Positions 23,543 through 35,918 of a DNA stretch of 64,000 bases are shown in pieces (position 1 is the stretch's first letter; every line of letters starts with the position of its first letter). The DNA is from Mucor racemosus (lineage: Eukaryota > Mucoromycota > Mucoromycetes > Mucorales > Mucoraceae). The notes under the pieces were generated by a model. That model was not told the DNA's origin. It ran no database searches and saw only the letters and a program-made list of their open reading frames with translations. A program made the translations under genes and the position numbers. The stretch covers positions 2,740,501 through 2,804,500 of the forward strand of contig JAPEHQ010000002.1 of the NCBI GenBank assembly GCA_027405735.1, in the 5' to 3' direction.

Positions 23543-26500
23543 ATGAAAAGAGTGTTGGAGCAAGATATTTCGTATTCGGTTGAAAAAAACAACAGTATAG
23601 AAATGTAAAATTAATACAATTGGAATGCTGAGATTATGAAATGTTAATTTGTTCGTGTTTTATAGTGTTGCATCTAACATTCCTATTGAGAATCACGCAG
23701 CGAATGGTGTCAATTGGGCAAACGTAAAATGAAAAGAGATAAACACTATAAGAAATTTATTTAATAACTCCTTTATAGTTACGATTACATGACTTAGAAT
23801 CTGATCATGTTAACCAGCGTATACAGGTAAAAAGCGAATGAGATTATGTTCGTTTAATGCGTTCGAGAAAAGTAATAAAATTTTTCAAATATAGTGTCTG
23901 CTATCCATTGCTCGACATATACCATTATTTACAGTAGAGCAACAAAAAGAGATTATAGAGATTATTATACAGCAACTTGATAAAGAGCAAGATGGCGATG
24001 CCAAAGTAAGAAATCTATCCACAACTAATGCAGTTTATTTATTATTATTATTTTTCAAAAGGCAATGATGATTTTACTTGTGGAAAAATGCTCTCGATAT
24101 CCCAATGTCAATGCGTTAGCTTTATTAAAATATTTGTTAATAGAGGTATTTTGATATTTTGAATTAACAGTTGTGTATGAATTTAAATTTTTTTTTTCTT
24201 TAGCTTCAATGCGAATCAACCAAAGTGAAATGGCATGTATACAATTGTATTTATCACATTTTAAAAGTTAGTATACAGCACAGATCACAAAATCAATTTG
24301 TTGCCATGACAACTAACTTTTTATTGTCAGAATCGTCAAATTACTCAGGAACCAAATAACATGACATTAATATCAACACTATTCGAGAATCTGATATCTG
24401 ATCTATCCAATTCACATCATAAAGTACGAGCTGTCAGTATATCACTATTATCACTATTGCCATTTGTTTTTCCTGAACATGCCACCATGACTGAAATGGA
24501 AATACAAAAAATTGTCAGTAATTATGCACGAGACAGTGATCCTCGTGTACGAAAAAGTGCACTTGATGCGCTGGTACAGATGCATTTAAGAGGATGTCCG
24601 CTTGATTTAGCGATTTATAACTTGTCAGTGGCTTCATTAAGAGACGATTATGAAGAAGTTCGTATGGGAGGATTAAATTTAATGGGTGTATTGAGTTCAT
24701 TGTATCCTGAGCATCGAATGAAACTAGCACATGAAGAAGTAAACGAAACAACTCGACTTATTGACGATGCATTTAATAAAGTATGCGATCTTGTGAATGA
24801 TTCAGCAATTACAGTGAGAACCAAAGCTTGCGTTATGATGGCATCTTATCAACATGTGGGTCCAGACATGTTGAGTCAAACTTTCAGTAAACAGATCATG
24901 TCGCATTTAAAACGTAGATTACCAAGATATAAGGCGCAACAAAAAAAATATGCCAATGGACAAATACCAGTAGCGGAAGGAGATATTGATGTGGAATCTG
25001 ATGAATTTCATATTTTGGATTCAGGTGCATGTGGTTCATTTATTCATGGATTAGAAGATGAATTCCAAGAAGTTAGAAATGCTGCAATTGGTAAGATGAG
25101 TAAAATATTTGGAGTGATTTAATGTTATTAACATGCTTTTGTAGATTCTATTTGTGAATTGTGCATGTATAATGAGCAATTGACCAAAAAAGCTGTAGAA
25201 TTTCTAGTTGGTAAGTAGAATACTATGATTCTGAAATTTACAAATTGTTTATAAATAAGCATATAGATATGTTTAATGACGATATCGATAAAATCCGATT
25301 GAATGCTATTCAAAGTTTACGTAAAATCGGTACAAAATCTACACTTGAATTTGATGAAGAGCAATTAGAAATTGCGGTAGGTGCTTTAGAGGATAGTGAT
25401 CCTTTAGCCAGACAAGCAACTCACGAATTATTTACGTAAGAGGACATTAATTATTTTCTGTATTTGATTACTAATAGAAATGAAATACATAGGGTTGTAC
25501 GTTTAACAGTGCCAATATCTCTGACAACACTTTTAGATGCACTCGAAGCCAACACAAAACGATATCCAATGGATGTGTTGTCTATTTATCGATGTTTGAG
25601 AGATGTCGGAAAACGACATGATGATTACGTAGAAACATTAGTACCTGACTTGCTAAAATTAGATAAACGGTATCTTCCAAAAGAAGCCAATGTAGAGGAT
25701 ATTATGTATACAGCTTATGTGATTTTAATTGTCAATGCTTGTTCATCCAATGTTAAAATGTTTCATCATTTACCAAAGTACATTTTTCGACATTTTGCAT
25801 ATTTTAAGAGCAAATACCCAGATTGTATACCCGATTTACGAGTAAGTAGGACATATTACAAGAGAAGCACAATTATTTTTAGATGGGTTTTGGAGTAAAA
25901 AAAAAAATTACTAAATATACCGTTTCATTACATTAGAAACTATACAAGATTGCTGGTATTAAATTGGAGGGAGATGTCGATTGTTTACCCATGACGTTCA
26001 GTGGTAAGTTTCTTTTGGGTCTATATTTGTGAAGGTTGTTTAATATTTGTCATTTGATATATGTGTAGCCTCAGCAAAGAAATTGGTAGCAGCCGATGCA
26101 GAAAGTTATATGACAGCTACCGTGGATATGTTACAAGTGATTAAAACTCAAGTTGAACGCAACGAATTATCGACTGCAATGCTCACGATTGATGTAGCAA
26201 TTCGTAATTTTAAATACATTACGAGTTTAAAGCCATTGCTAGTCGGTAAATCTGAATTAGCACAACTCTATTTACAATGCTACCAAATTGTTATTAAAGT
26301 CAAACAGAGCCATTCTTCACCGACGTATGCTTCAACAGCTCAACTAGCCGCTGCATCACTTCTAAAGCATTCGTATACAATGCAGCATACTTATTTAGGC
26401 CTATCCAAAGATACATTACATACTGCCATGTATTTCCGTATTCTGGCAAATATGATATGGATATTCGGTGTATTGAAGCAAATGCCAATGTAAGCATTTT

Positions 26501-27343
26501 GAATCAATCAAAAAATTATTTACTAAAATAATGCCAATTTATCACAGATCAAACAATACCTCATTCAGTATCAAAAATATGCTTTTGGCATTTCATCAAA
26601 GAGTTAAACTTATACAACAAGAATTTAACTATCAAGAAGATGAAGTTTTAAGCAAATTACAACGAGATCTTTCGTCAGCTATAGAATTGCCAACTACAAC
26701 TAAAATGACATTACTACATTCATTTATCACCGTGAGTTTTATAAAATGACTGTACGTAAGCTCTGTTCTATTAACACTCCAAAAAAAGTCCTTTTTGCCT
26801 CTAGATATATGTCTTGATAATCCTGTAAAGCGAACAACGGCAGACATTATTCTACCACAATCAAATCCAGATAAACCGTATAAATTTGCCTCTAAATATC
26901 CCGTCAAATTACATTTAGAAGTTGATGTATTTAATTGCAGTGATACAAATCAGTTGGCTATTGAATTTATTTTACCAGATCAATCTTCGTTTATATTTTG
27001 GCCTGCACCTGGCCATTTTAAACAAACCACACCTTATTGTTATAAACTAACAACCAACGTAGAATTGAATTTATCGCCATGGACAGGTAAGGTTTTTAAT
27101 CCATTTGCAAGTAAATGTGTACTGATATAATCCTTAGAACCTGGCGTTGTCATTATTCGTATTGTGCAATCATTTGAGCCTGATTTATCCGGTTTAGATG
27201 AATACATTATCAAATATCCAAACCATTCTGCGCCAAATAATAATTCAGGGACTAAAATGTCAGCTTCTTGTGTTATAAGCGAGCATTTAAAATATCGTTT
27301 ATGTCCAACAGCGTCAAATGCTATGAATAAAAGATCTTTTTAA
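23543..27343 (+). CDS. INTS4: Integrator complex subunit 4 homologue
   Basis: Fifteen exons join in frame to 981 aa, close to human INTS4 (963). Exon starts: 23543, 23666, 23779, 23895, 24062, 24204, 24331, 25145, 25267, 25493, 25937, 26069, 26548, 26789, 27138. The N-terminal two thirds are HEAT repeats: VRKSALDALVQMHLRG, YEEVRMGGLNLMGVLSSLYPE, INDSAITVRTKACVMM. A run AVEFLVDMFNDDIDKIRLNAIQSLRKIG and LEDSDPLARQATHELF matches the INTS4-specific region closely. The C-terminal domain is beta-rich (KLHLEVDVFNCSD). In animals INTS4 scaffolds the INTS9/INTS11 cleavage module that processes snRNA 3' ends and terminates Pol II. Integrator is missing from the well-studied yeasts, so finding it here is notable. 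The exon 14 acceptor (a run of A before AG) is the weakest. Confidence 0.9.
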
Positions 27344-27403
27344 ATAGCCGCATAATCTAAATTACATTTTTCTTTTGTTTATACCAAAACTCATAAAATA
27401 AAG

Positions 27404-28913
27404 ATGAACGATGATAATCAACAACGTAAAAGAAGAAAAACAGATTCGCTACCAAGCTTTAGATTAGATAGAACTGAATCATACCAAGGCAGTTTCCCTG
27501 TATATAAACAACCACAAGAAATTACGTCGTATAGTATTGACCACGAAAGACGCGTGTGGTTTGATAACCGAGAGATGGTACGAAATATAACGTATAAAAT
27601 ATAACCAACCATTATTCATTAAAGAAAAAAAAAACCAAAAAAAAAAAAAAAAAAAAAAAACAGAAATACTATTATCCTCCTACATTAGAAAAAAAAGATT
27701 TAAATGTAGGTTATGATAAAATGATACAGAGGGATGAAAGCATTCCCGAGCATCTTGACACATTATTGGATGCTTTGACAAATGTGAATGCTAAACAACC
27801 GCAAGATAATCAAATTACTGCTGATATTGTAACATGGCGTGGTATTATGACAAAAATATTGTGCACACCTTATTCTAGAAAAGAACCTTGGGAATTAAGA
27901 GCGACAAAACATAATGTAATGTACACATATACTCTTGATTGTATGTATAGTATTGTTTATGCAAAATACATATTCTACAGGGAACAATCTATATAGAAGA
28001 ACAAGTAACGGAAAAAAAGAAAAATTCAGAAAATCAGGCATCCGATCGACAAAAATTAATGAGTTATTGGGGATACAGATTTGAAACTTTGTGTACAGTA
28101 ACTAAACCGCCACATGAAATGACGAAAAAAGACATAGAATTACAAGATAGACTAACAGCAAGCGCAAATACAAATATTCAATACTGTATTCTGGCAAAAA
28201 CGAAGCTAGGAAACAACTCAATTATTATGGGAGCTGAAGTTGATTGTTGCAGAGGTTTGTTAATATATTTGTACAAAAATGAGGCATTTTAATAATGGAA
28301 AGTTCTATACAAGATGTAAAACCAAAGGATCCTTTGCAGCAACCTAGTAATTATATAGAGTTAAAGACATCCAGAGTCATTGAATCAGAAAGAAACCAAT
28401 ATTCTTTTGATAGGTAAGCTAGTGGGTTATCAGCGATTTTTTTTTTTTTTTTTTTTATACTAAATTTGTAGATACAAACTCTTGAAATTTTGGGCACAAT
28501 CGTTTTTGGTTGGTGTACCAAGAGTTATTTGTGGGTTTAGGGATGATCAAGGCATTGTATTGGATGTTGTACAATACAAAACTTTAGAAATACCTCGACA
28601 AGTAAGAGATAAACGAAATACTTGGGTAATTGCGCAATCTCCAATCCGATTTCTACATTTTACTCATACAGCCATATGTTTTATTTAGAATCCATCTGTT
28701 TGTTTGAATTTTGCCAATCAAGTTTTAGATTGGATTCGATCTATTATTAACCAAGATGATCCTACTGTGACCTATGCCATACGATTCGATTATCCATTTC
28801 AAGAAATCACTGTAGAGTGCATTGGCCATTCGCATGTTTTTTTAACTCAACGGTTTTTAGATGGCACTACACAGCATGACATTGGAGGTCCACGAGCTGT
28901 TTCGGAATCATAA
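27404..28913 (+). CDS. RAI1: RAI1/DXO-family decapping nuclease
   Basis: Six exons (27404-27577, 27664-27915, 27981-28254, 28314-28413, 28472-28601, 28689-28913) give 384 aa, the family's usual length. Signature motifs appear in order: WRGIMTKILCTPY (from residue 116), GYRFE with Glu177, GAEVDC with the metal-binding Glu228/Asp230 pair, and YIELKTS with Glu249-Leu-Lys251, then LLKFWAQSFLVGVP. These are the catalytic motifs of DXO/Rai1 enzymes. They remove faulty or non-canonical 5' caps and can partner the nuclear exonuclease Rat1/Xrn2. The gene begins 60 bases after the INTS4 stop on the same strand. Intron 2-3 contains a long A run. Confidence 0.93.
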
Positions 28914-29584
28914 AAGGTGTCCAAATGAAAAAAGGGGAACTATAATAATTCATCAACATGGTTTAGCTCGCCAAGGTTTTTATCCATCTTTTCACTAATG
29001 GTCATGTTTCAGTCATAAAAAAAATTAAGGGTACCTCAGTTCACATTTATAAAGAACTATATAAGTTTATATAATAATGATGTTAAGTGGCTTTGAAACG
29101 GAAAACTAAAAAGATGGTGATTTTTATAAGATTTGTTGAAAAGCGTTGAGATTCAAGTTAGCATTGATGAAGAATATAAAATTAAACAATAGAAATTCAT
29201 GCCATTATATAAATAAATATTTTGCTGTTTGTGCTCCAAAGGTATATAAAACACATGGTTTTATTGCTCAAAAGTGAAGGGGTCTCTCGACGCGTCGTAA
29301 AATATTATTAAAACGGAGTACTTTATTCAAAGCACTTTTTTTTTTTAACATCTAAAAATAGACATTTATATTTCAACATCCAAGGTTTATTAGAAAAATT
29401 TTCAGGTTCCTTCAGCTTGAAGGCAGCCCCTATTTAAATTCACTTTGCCAATTGATTTGAATTATCACTCGGTTTCCTTTTTTCTTTTTTCTTTTTTCTT
29501 TCTTTCACGTTGCAGAAAAAAAGATAAAAAAAAAAAAAGCTCGTAAACTGTGCCTTTATAAGAAACTTACAAATAACATTTAAG
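28914..29584. other. Intergenic spacer before MADS-box gene
   Basis: No ORF of note. Pyrimidine-rich stretch (CTTTTTTCTTTTTTCTTTC, about 29480-29505) just upstream of the MADS gene is typical of fungal core promoters; little else is visible. Confidence 0.4.
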
Positions 29585-30345
29585 ATGGGACGCAAAAAGA
29601 TTCAGATTCAATCTATCAAGGATGATCGTAATAGACAAGTTACATTTCTCAAGAGAAAGCACGGTCTTATGAAGAAAGCTTATGAATTAAGTGTTTTATG
29701 TAATTGTGAAGTTGCGTTGGTTATCCTTCCTTCCAACAATAAAATGATTCAATACTCGAGTTCTGACATGACAACACTAATGAATCAATTCAATGAGGTA
29801 AAGATACACATGATACTCTGAAAACAATAATAGTATGCTAAAGGAAGTGTCACTAGAATGATTTACCAAAGGAAATCAAAACAAACCAAGATGTAAATTT
29901 ACTTGAAAATACTCTTTAAGAATGCCATGTACTGACTTTTTTTTTTTTTTTACCTAGTTTATTGAAAATGGAGATGGTAAAAATGAAGATGATGTTGAAT
30001 CACAAATTTATTCAGAAACCGATCCAAACGAACAACATCAAAAGACTGAAAAAATTGGTCATCATATCATGATGGCTCAACCTGCCCAACAACAACAACA
30101 GCATTACATTTATCAACCACAAAATCATCCCATTGCGCAACAGATGGTCCCGACTCAATCTGGCATGTCATTTTCCTATACGCCTCATGGTAATGGTTAC
30201 ACCATGCACCAACAGCCACCTGTTGTATTACATCAACAACAACAACAACAACAAGTGATTCCTCCGCCCGTCAATGCTCAATCACAAACATATGACCACA
30301 TGTATCAGCAACAGCAACAACAATTTCAACTTCAACAACAGCTTC

Positions 30346-30418
<73 letters not shown>

Positions 30419-31107
30419 ACAACAACAGATGTACTTGTTTCAACAACATCATCCTCAAAGATCATTCAACGCAGCAAATAATCCGTTAATGTATCCATTA
30501 GGTACTCCTGGACTATATCATTCACCTAATAGCTCACCTGCAACTACTCAGCAAGAGTTTTCGCCAGATCAATCTCCTAGATCAGAGCCTGGAACGCCCG
30601 AGAAAAGACCAAAATTGAGAGTGACTATACCAACAGAGACCACGCAACAAGATAGTAACACAAAAGAGGATTTAAACGTAAGATTTATAAAATATCATTT
30701 GAACTTTTGAATTGTAACATTGCATATTGTGTTCATTTTAGTATAACAGTTTGCCCCCACCTTCCGCTTTACCATCTCAGTTTGTACAAAATTTACCTTC
30801 TCCATCTACATTTTATCCTGAATTTTATCAATCAAATTTCATGATGAGCCCGATCCATAATAACGCTAACTCAGCCAATTCTTTCATGATACCGACCTCT
30901 CCATTTGGCGGTATTAGAACAAATGAAACGATAAGGTAACCCTATATTTATTTATTTTTTACTCTTTTTAATCACAATTACTAATTGCTCTTTGTCATCC
31001 TATTTTTTATTACTAGCAGAAAAAGATCAATTATTCAACCAAATGCTGCTAATAATGCTTCTTCGGGTGACAACATTTGTACCAAGAAAATCAAGGTAGA
31101 AAACTAA
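29585..31107 (+). CDS. MEF2/Rlm1-type MADS-box transcription factor
   Basis: Four exons (29585-29797, 29958-30677, 30742-30935, 31017-31107) give 405 aa. The first 58 residues are a MADS domain of the MEF2 class: [46 protein letters not shown] short MEF2-like helical extension follows. The rest is Gln-rich, with a tract of roughly 30 Gln coded by CAA/CAG near 30340-30430. A proline-directed region [17 protein letters not shown] suits MAP-kinase phosphorylation. In yeast Rlm1 acts below the cell-wall integrity kinase; that role here is inference. The final intron ends TAGCAG, a tandem acceptor, so the last exon can start at 31017 or 31020, both in frame. Confidence 0.95.
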
Positions 31108-31388
31108 GTTCTTCAATTGTAAATCCATTTTATCATATTGTAATATCTGTAGCATCATACACACCCACACACTTTCTCTCTCGCCCAATTTTCTCCTTGT
31201 CTTTTAATACTGTTTCATAGCTGTAAATTCCCCCCATAAATGTACCATAATCAAAAAAGATAATTTCACAGAAAAATAAAAAATTATTGATTTTCCGAAT
31301 ATATATATATATTTTTTTTTTCATGAAAAAAGTTTATGATGAATATTTATCACAATTTATTTATTTGTCTTTTCATATCTCATCATAA

Positions 31389-32506
31389 ATGAACGAGGAA
31401 CAAGAAATAGCAAATAGAGAACTTCAAAACGAGGAAATGATGGCCTTGGAGGCTATTTTTCCCGAGGCATTTGAAAGAGACACAACATCTACCAACGCGT
31501 TCAAATATACATTAAATCTTGATCAAGATGAACCCGACTTACGATCACCTCGTAAAGTCATATTACGATTTTTCTTGCCACCTACGTATCCAAACCAAGA
31601 TATGCCGGTCTATGAACTGTCTTCTATTTACTGTGGTACCAAAAAAATAGATGATAGCATGCTGGATGAGATTGATGCCGGGTTTCAGTCACTATTTCAC
31701 CCAACCGAGGTTGTTTTGTTTGAATGGATTAGTTGGCTTCAAGAATATTTGGATGAAAAAGTTGAAAAGCAAGTAAATGAAGACCAAAGTGATACAGAGC
31801 AATTAGCGCAATCTATGCATCGACTCGAAGTTGCTACTCAGAAAGACAAAATAGTAAAAGAAGAAGAAGAAGGATTTGATTATAATCCTGAAGATTATGT
31901 CTATAAAAAGCCTTCAAATGATAATCAGTTTGAAAATGAAGACGAGGATGAAGCACATGATAGACCTACCGTAAGGTCATTAATGCAACCCAACAAATAC
32001 CATACAGAAATATCGCCTACTATATTTACAAGCGAAGCTTTAATAGATCGAAAATCATCATTTGTAGCCCATGTCGCTACAGTTCATACAGTTCATGATG
32101 TCAAAGTTGTAGTGTCACATTTATTACAAAATAGAAAAATTGCAAAGGCTACACATAATATCTTGGCCTACCGAATTACTATGCCTGATGGTAAAGTGCT
32201 ACAAGACAATGATGATGATGGCGAATCGGCTGCTGGCGGTAATAAGATCTAATGAAAACTATACCATGATTCTAATTAAAATTAATAGGTCGCCTTTCGC
32301 ATTTAATGCAAATTTTAGAGGTTGACAATGTCGTTGTAATAGTGACAAGGTGGTTTGGTGGTATACATTTAGGTCCAGATCGATTTAAAGATATAAATAA
32401 TGTAGCACGGATGGCTTTGGATGATTGTGGATACATTAAGGATAAACATGTGAAAGGAAATGGAAATAGTAATAGCAAAAACAAAAAGAATAATAAGAAT
32501 AGATAG
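31389..32506 (+). CDS. YIH1: IMPACT/Yih1 homologue (RWD + UPF0029)
   Basis: Two exons (31389-32238, 32289-32506) joined at GGC-G|GT give 355 aa. An RWD domain occupies about residues 12-125 (EEMMALEAIFPEAFE ... VILRFFLPPTYPN ... LFEWISWLQEYL). An acidic linker follows. The C-terminal ancient domain has SSFVAHVATVHTVHDVKVVVSHLL, ATHNILAYRI and the join RLSHLMQILEVDNVVVIVTRWFGG, typical of IMPACT. The family binds Gcn1 and so restrains Gcn2 activation and the amino-acid starvation response. The last 20 residues are Lys/Asn/Ser-rich. Confidence 0.93.
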
Positions 32507-32977
32507 ACAACATTTAGATTTCATAATGACAGAAGACTTAATTAGCAATGCTCGTTTTTTGGGCTTTAGTAGTACTGTAGTATTATTATTATAATAAAAA
32601 CTGTCAACCAAGCATACTAATAAAATGACACTTCGTGTTAGATTAAGTGATATAATTATTATCGGGTTTTTTTTTTTTACCTTATTTTAAATGATATTTT
32701 TTTATTATTATTATATTATATTATTTCTCAATATCTCTATTATGCTGCCATATTTTTTATTTCGAATTTATATGACTGAAATATTTTATTTTTAACTTTT
32801 AGAACTACTCATTCAATCAAGACTATACTTAGGCTGTGGAGGAATTGAAGAGGATTTGATTTGACCGCATTATCAAAATACTTTCACTTCGCACACCACT
32901 CCCGTAAAAGATCTATTGGCGTTTTCAACATTTCGTTTGCCTTTGTGCGATACCCTTTATTTCAAAAAGAAAAAAAA
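32507..32977. other. Intergenic spacer upstream of PKR1
   Basis: AT-rich, with a T run and TTATTATTATTA repeats; no gene seen. In-frame leucine codon extends the PKR1 frame upstream, but the first ATG in a purine-rich context (AAAAAATG, 32978) is the sensible start. Confidence 0.4.
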
Positions 32978-33347
32978 ATGTCAACAAATACTGAGCAACA
33001 ACACGAACCATCTTTTGAAATCGAAGCAGATGGAATTACTGGAGATATCATCAAGTCCATCATGACTCCAGGATATACAGCCTCTGGTGTCATTCAAATA
33101 ATGTTTTACGCCTTTTACGCACTTTTTGCAACATTGTTATTTATGATTTTTATGACTGGTGGCAATCCACATGTTATTGTATTATTTTTACTGGCACTTT
33201 GTCTCTTTGTGACAATTAAATGGTAAAGATAACTATTAAGAAAATTAAAGTTAAACTCATTAGATATATTTCAGGTTTATTGCAGAATTGGATCACGCAA
33301 AGAAGCAAGAGGAAAAAGCGAAAAAAGACGGACAAAAAACTGAATAA
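32978..33347 (+). CDS. PKR1: V-ATPase assembly factor Pkr1
   Basis: Two exons (32978-33222, 33275-33347) join within a TGG codon to give 105 aa. The signature SIMTPGYTASGVIQIMFYAF is followed by two close hydrophobic spans (ALFATLLFMIFMTGG and VIVLFLLALCLFVTIKW), then WFIAELDHAKKQEEKAKK. This matches the Pkr1 family: a small ER membrane protein that helps assemble the Vo sector of the vacuolar ATPase. The 3' end is only 25 bases from the convergent Tcp11-like gene. Confidence 0.9.
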
Positions 33348-33372
33348 ACTAATTTTTAAACCGAGGGAATTT

Positions 33373-35372
33373 TTATTGTTTTTTATGACGAATGCTTGGT
33401 AACAAATATGTATATAATGAACCAAATGTACGTAAATTATAATCAGCTATCAGAATTAATTTTTGGCCCAATTTCGATATTTCCTGTTCCAACCCCATAG
33501 TGGCATGTTGAGTTGCAATATTTTCAAAGGTTCCTTGTGCCATGGCATTCAAAATAATCGATCTTACTCGATGATACATGATTTGATACACAGGCGATGT
33601 ATTTCTCAAGTTTTGATTCATCCAGTTTGACCAATATCTAGCTTGATCAATCACATCGTCTTTTACTGTATCGTTGGGTTCTAATTGTTTCGCAATGTTG
33701 CATGCATGTAATGCCAAATGGAAACAGGATACCCGACCACTAGCTATAGAAGCATCTTTAAGCAGTTTTGAGTAAGTTGTTTTCAAGTGTTCAAGATCGG
33801 ATTGTTTTGCTCTCTTGCCAGCCATTAAACGATACGGCATCAATAACAGACCTATCACAATTATATTTTGAAATTCATGTCGCATTTGGTGTTTAAGTCT
33901 CTTTTCATCATAGCAAAATGTGATGGGAAATGGGGATGTAGACAGTTGTAGCGCTGCAACCGTATCATGATCGTCTGTTACCAAATTCAGTATACCTAAT
34001 CATGAATATGATTTGTTAGTGTTGAATGTATTTCAGTGAGTGAACGTATTTACCGGTTCTAAATACGTTGATGAACTTTGTTTCTTGACCTAGTCTATCC
34101 CATGTACAAGACATCCATTCGGAAACAGAAGAAATCGTAATTTCTTGATTATCTAATTGTTTCAAGAATATCTTCCATTCTAAGCTTGTACCGGTCTCGA
34201 TCAAGTATGGGCGATAGTAATGTAATGCTTTGTTAGCACAATCCTACCAGGAAGCAGAAAGATAAGTAAACGAAACGTTAAAATCCTTTATACGTGCAAC
34301 TTACTAATTTGATAGTTTCTAGTGTCAGAAAGCATAACTCAAGTGCTCTGGCATATTCTTGGTCATCAACTAATCTTTGAATTCTTTCAGCCTGATCAGG
34401 ACACAAAGGATTGAGGATGGAATGTAAAAAGCCGAATTTGAAATCAACATTTAGGCAACCTTGGATCAACTGCTGATGTACCAAATCTGGATCTAAGATA
34501 GCCAAAATGGAGCTTTCTGAAATATGTTGAGGCCAATTCCATACAAATGAAGTAATTGGATGACTAGGAAATGGTGATATCAAAGAAATTAAAATAAGCG
34601 ATAGCTCGGTCAATAAATTTCGAACGAGGAAAATGAGCTGGTAATGATCATCACTTTCACCATTTTGAGTGGCACAAAATTTAATCAGATAGTCCAAGCG
34701 GTGCCAATATGTTTCTGATTCTTGACTCTTTTCAACTGTCATGTTGGGTCGAAAAGTTAAATGAGGATCAATCAATAAATCATGTCGAATTTGAAGGCTC
34801 TTGAATAATTGTGAAACTGATAATTCAGTTAATGCTTCAGCTGTGATTGGAGGAAAGTCTAACTTATTCTTTACAATGCTGATATCACTGCTATTCATGG
34901 AGGTGGTTTGATGCTGTTGATGCTGCTGATAGTGATTGTGTTGATGTTGATGAGATTTTTTATTGTTAAATTTGCGTTTGTTTACTATATTACAAGACTT
35001 TTGTTTTCTTTTTTTGATTTGAAGCGACCATGCCATTTTTACAGCATTGATAAAAGCCAATCTATTTTGAGGAGGAGGATGAGGAGAGGATACTGAAGAT
35101 GATAATGCCCTTCTTGTGCGTCTTTTTGTTGATTGTGTAATCGTAGTATGGTATGATGAATTATCCTCAAAATGACTCATTTGAGATTGCTGTATAACTT
35201 TTGTTGGTTGTGGGGAGTTTGGATAATTAAATTCATTATTATCTGAATTTGTATTATTGTTATTGTTAGAGCTCTTTGTACTCTGTTCTGCATGCTGCTG
35301 CATTAAAACGGGATCAGGTGAAGATTCTTGATTGTTGTTCTTTTGAGTTTGTACAAAATCTTCATTTAACAT
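33373..35372 (-). CDS. T-complex protein 11 (Tcp11/Sok1) family protein
   Basis: Three exons (34305-35372, 34054-34243, 33373-33995) give 626 aa. The N-terminal 170 residues are low-complexity (Asn, Ser, Gln, His) with a basic patch. The Tcp11 domain starts near residue 175 (LDFPPITAEALTELSVSQLFKSLQIRHDLL) and runs to the C-terminus, including DPDLVHQQLIQGCLNVDFKFGFLHSI, DQEYARALELCFLTLETIKLDCANKALHYYRPYL and EFQNIIVIGLLLMPYRL. Yeast Sok1 suppresses loss of protein kinase A, and mammalian TCP11 acts in cAMP-linked sperm function, so a cAMP/PKA link is plausible but inferred. Intron lengths are about 60 nt. Confidence 0.9.
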
Positions 35373-35485
35373 GGTTTATGAATGAGTTAACTACCTATTG
35401 AGATCAAGAATTTATAAAGAAAAAAGGAATGAGAGAAGGATGAAACAAAAAGAAGAAAAAATATATAAAAATATAAAAAGATAAA

Positions 35486-35525
<40 letters not shown>

Positions 35526-35918
35526 TAATATTTATATAATGAATTACTGCTGAGAGATAAATTGGGCGAAACATGGAATAGTTTAAAGTCTGAGAGTCGG
35601 ATACAGTTTTTTTTTTTCCTTTGTAAAGATTATTTGTTAGTTAGTTAATTGTTTAATTTCGTATAATTTTATTATTCTTTACATAAAGAACGGTTTCATT
35701 ATACTGACTCCAATGGTCCATTATTACGAATTATGTATTCTTCACATATAAATTGGCTTCAATTAAAGGTATCTAAATCAAATCAATGCTTTTTTTTTTT
35801 CTCTTTCCAAAGTCAAATCATCCCACCGACATAGCCACCAATTAAAACTATTAAAATTGACCGAGTTTATATTCATATAACAAAACCCATCTGGCTACCA
35901 ATTACATAACCAAGTTAA
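35373..35918. other. Divergent spacer between Tcp11-like gene and PRM1
   Basis: No ORF. A very long A run (about 35487-35523) and several T runs. It should hold both promoters. Confidence 0.4.

Noticed and set aside
30271..30489. Long valine- or asparagine-rich ORFs in the MADS gene region
   Set aside because: They are the CAA/CAG repeat of the Gln tract read in other frames.
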